64,000 nt of DNA. It comes from Oceanirhabdus sp. W0125-5. GTDB taxonomy: Bacteria; Bacillota; Clostridia; Clostridiales; Clostridiaceae. A program made the position numbers and the translations under genes. Of this stretch, positions 62,349-64,000 are shown piece by piece. The notes under the pieces were generated by a model. The model did no database searches, was not told where the DNA came from, and saw only the letters and a list, made by a program, of their open reading frames with translations. Position 1 is the first letter of the stretch; every line of letters starts with the position of its first letter. The stretch is from the NCBI RefSeq assembly GCF_027938815.1, contig NZ_CP115913.1, positions 1,584,001 through 1,648,000 on the forward strand, in the 5' to 3' direction.

Positions 62349-64000
62349 GTGTTGATAACTAATAAAAAAATAAACAAGTTTATAATTTTATTTATGACAG
62401 TTATTTCTTTTTTATCAATTAGTACAAAAATTGCTAGTGCTGAAATGAATAATGAAATCACTAAAATAATTGAAGAAAAGCAGCCTATAGATAAAATGTG
62501 GACAATCAAATTTAATAAGGCTATTGATGAAGTTTCTTTAAGTATGGACAAAGTATTTGTAACAGATATGTACGGTAAGAGGGTAGATACTGTTGTTTAT
62601 GACCTCGTAGATAATAAAACGCTTCAGGTTATAAATTTAAATAAGTATGAATCAGGAAACACATATATTTTAAATATTTATAAGAATATAATGAACAGCA
62701 AGAATGAGGAGTTAGACAACTCATACAAAATATACTTTACTACTGAAGAATCAAGAAATAGTTATTTCAGAATAGAAGATACAGAAGTAATTACGTCAAA
62801 CTTAATTAATATAAAATTCAATCAAGGAATTGATGAAAAAGCTTTAATACCAATTTTTTATGAAATTGTGGACAATGAAGGAAATATAATAAAAGGAAGC
62901 TACGATACTATGGACTTGAAGACCATAGATGGTAATGAAAATATTGTAACCCTAAGATTGCTGGAAAATAAATTTCGTGAAGATAGGATATATTCATTAA
63001 AAGTAATTGGTGAGCTTAAAAGCAAGCATGATACACGAATTAATGAAGGTAAAGAGCAAATTGTATTACTTAATACAAATACTGAAGGAAAAGAGTTTGG
63101 AATTGATAAAGTTGAAGCAATAAATAAGAATACATTAGAATTAACTTTTAATTCTCTTCCAGATAAGGTGAGTTCTGAATCAAAATGGAATTACATAATA
63201 CACACTCCAAATGACAATGTTTTAGAGGTTTCATCAATTGTTAGAAGAGATGGAAATAAGGTAAGAATAAAGTTAACTAATGATATTTCACAATTTGGGA
63301 AATATAGATTAAGAATTAGTGGTGTTAAGGATTATAGTAAGGTAAGAAGAATTGATATTAATAATTATGAGTTTGATATCAATCAAGTTAGAGAAAATAC
63401 ATTGAAATTTGATGCTAAAGTTGTTGATGAAAAAACTGTGGAAATAATTTTTGATGAAAAAATGGACTACAATAGTGCATGTACAAAATATAATTATTTG
63501 ATTGAGAGCAGAAACAGTGAATATTATATGACTTTCCAGCCAACAGCGGTATATTTTGATGAGATAACTCAAAATAGAGCAAAACTGTATTTTTCAATTA
63601 AGCTGAATGATAAAAAAGGATATAAAGTAAGAATCCTTCAAAATATTAAAAATATATATGGTGAAATGTATGATACTGAAGCAGTTGCTTATGTGGGATA
63701 TTCAAATAGACCTAGATATTTCGATATAGATAGCGTTGATTTTTTAAGTCAGAGCAAACTGAAAATTACATTTAGCAGTGAATTAAAAACAACAGGAAAA
63801 AATTTGGATGTAAATAATTATGTGCTAGAACACTATGATGGAGATAATAGAAAAGTTATATTATCATGTAGTGGTGCAAAACTTGAAAATGGAAGAAGTT
63901 TGATTTTAGACTTTGATGGAATGAGACAGGATGAAGACTATATTTTAAAAATAGAGCAATTACAAGGATATTTTGGAGAGATTATAGATAAATATGATGA
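62349..64000 (+). CDS. Large secreted Ig-like (SbsA/Big_5-type) protein, 3' end outside window
   Basis: The frame is open from the GTG at 62349 to the end of the window, giving 550 residues so far. GGAGG lies 7 nt before the GTG. A signal peptide (about 5-35, with FIILFMTVISFLSIS and IASAE) is followed by repeated Ig-like modules of about 95-110 residues with the pattern V-(x)-N-x-L-x-I-x-F-(N/S) seen in VEAINKNTLELTFNSL, VVDEKTVEIIFDEKMD and VDFLSQSKLKITFSSEL. This is the SbsA Ig-like domain found in S-layer and cell-surface proteins. Anchoring or enzymatic parts would lie beyond the window. Confidence 0.8.
   Translation, partial: MLITNKKINKFIILFMTVISFLSISTKIASAEMNNEITKIIEEKQPIDKMWTIKFNKAIDEVSLSMDKVFVTDMYGKRVDTVVYDLVDNKTLQVINLNKYESGNTYILNIYKNIMNSKNEELDNSYKIYFTTEESRNSYFRIEDTEVITSNLINIKFNQGIDEKALIPIFYEIVDNEGNIIKGSYDTMDLKTIDGNENIVTLRLLENKFREDRIYSLKVIGELKSKHDTRINEGKEQIVLLNTNTEGKEFGIDKVEAINKNTLELTFNSLPDKVSSESKWNYIIHTPNDNVLEVSSIVRRDGNKVRIKLTNDISQFGKYRLRISGVKDYSKVRRIDINNYEFDINQVRENTLKFDAKVVDEKTVEIIFDEKMDYNSACTKYNYLIESRNSEYYMTFQPTAVYFDEITQNRAKLYFSIKLNDKKGYKVRILQNIKNIYGEMYDTEAVAYVGYSNRPRYFDIDSVDFLSQSKLKITFSSELKTTGKNLDVNNYVLEHYDGDNRKVILSCSGAKLENGRSLILDFDGMRQDEDYILKIEQLQGYFGEIIDKYD

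Overview
The DNA is very AT-rich, has strong AGGAGG-type ribosome binding sites and many intrinsic terminators, and its gene families are typical of Clostridium (Firmicutes, Clostridiaceae): a PfoR-like membrane protein, an S-layer-like operon, a Bce-type peptide-detoxification module and a Pel-type exopolysaccharide locus. The species cannot be named from the sequence alone. No tRNA, rRNA, CRISPR array, transposase or phage gene was seen.

Layout. (1) 1-10325: the end of an exopolysaccharide locus. It holds the C-terminal part of a PelG-like transporter, three GT2 glycosyltransferases, two paralogous lipid-linked-sugar flippases, an acyltransferase, a P-loop kinase-like protein and a DUF4874/DUF4832 protein. 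(2) 10453-13484: an orphan histidine kinase and a TPR protein. (3) 13616-16466: a YyaL/SSP411-type thioredoxin-domain protein (minus strand) and a DUF1700 membrane protein. (4) 16617-22296: an RNA repair and quality-control island. Three tandem structured noncoding elements (candidate Y RNAs) precede a Ro60/TROVE gene and an RtcB ligase gene; two overlapping WYL-type regulators follow. (5) 22346-31380: an APH-family kinase, an ABC-F protein behind an attenuator leader with a six-codon uORF, a complete BceRSAB-like module and a queuosine-tRNA mannosyltransferase-like protein. (6) 31705-35783: tandemly duplicated dCache histidine kinases, one frameshifted in a homopolymer. (7) 36210-50538: a membrane-anchored pullulanase, a GGDEF-EAL protein, a GNAT acetyltransferase, GlyA, an MBOAT/SGNH acetylation pair, a UbiA prenyltransferase, a Y-family polymerase with a LexA-like box, and DegV. 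(8) 51034-64000: a PfoR-like protein, a 0.7-kb control region with four tandem ECF-type promoter-like repeats, two S-layer-like secreted proteins, a small SLAP-like protein, an ABC exporter with a CARDB-like partner, a lipoprotein and the start of a large Ig-like secreted protein.

Three noncoding themes stand out. First, six copies of a roughly 250-bp nested-palindrome repeat each lie within about 55 nt after a stop codon, with interchangeable hairpins and two types of end arm. Second, four short CCCC/GGGG palindromes lie at gene ends between 22 and 34 kb. Third, structured leaders or candidate RNAs precede the Ro60, ABC-F, UbiA and S-layer genes. The strongest candidate for an undescribed system is the triple Y-RNA-like array with Ro60, RtcB and the WYL pair. 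All calls come from reading the sequence; no database search or folding program was run.
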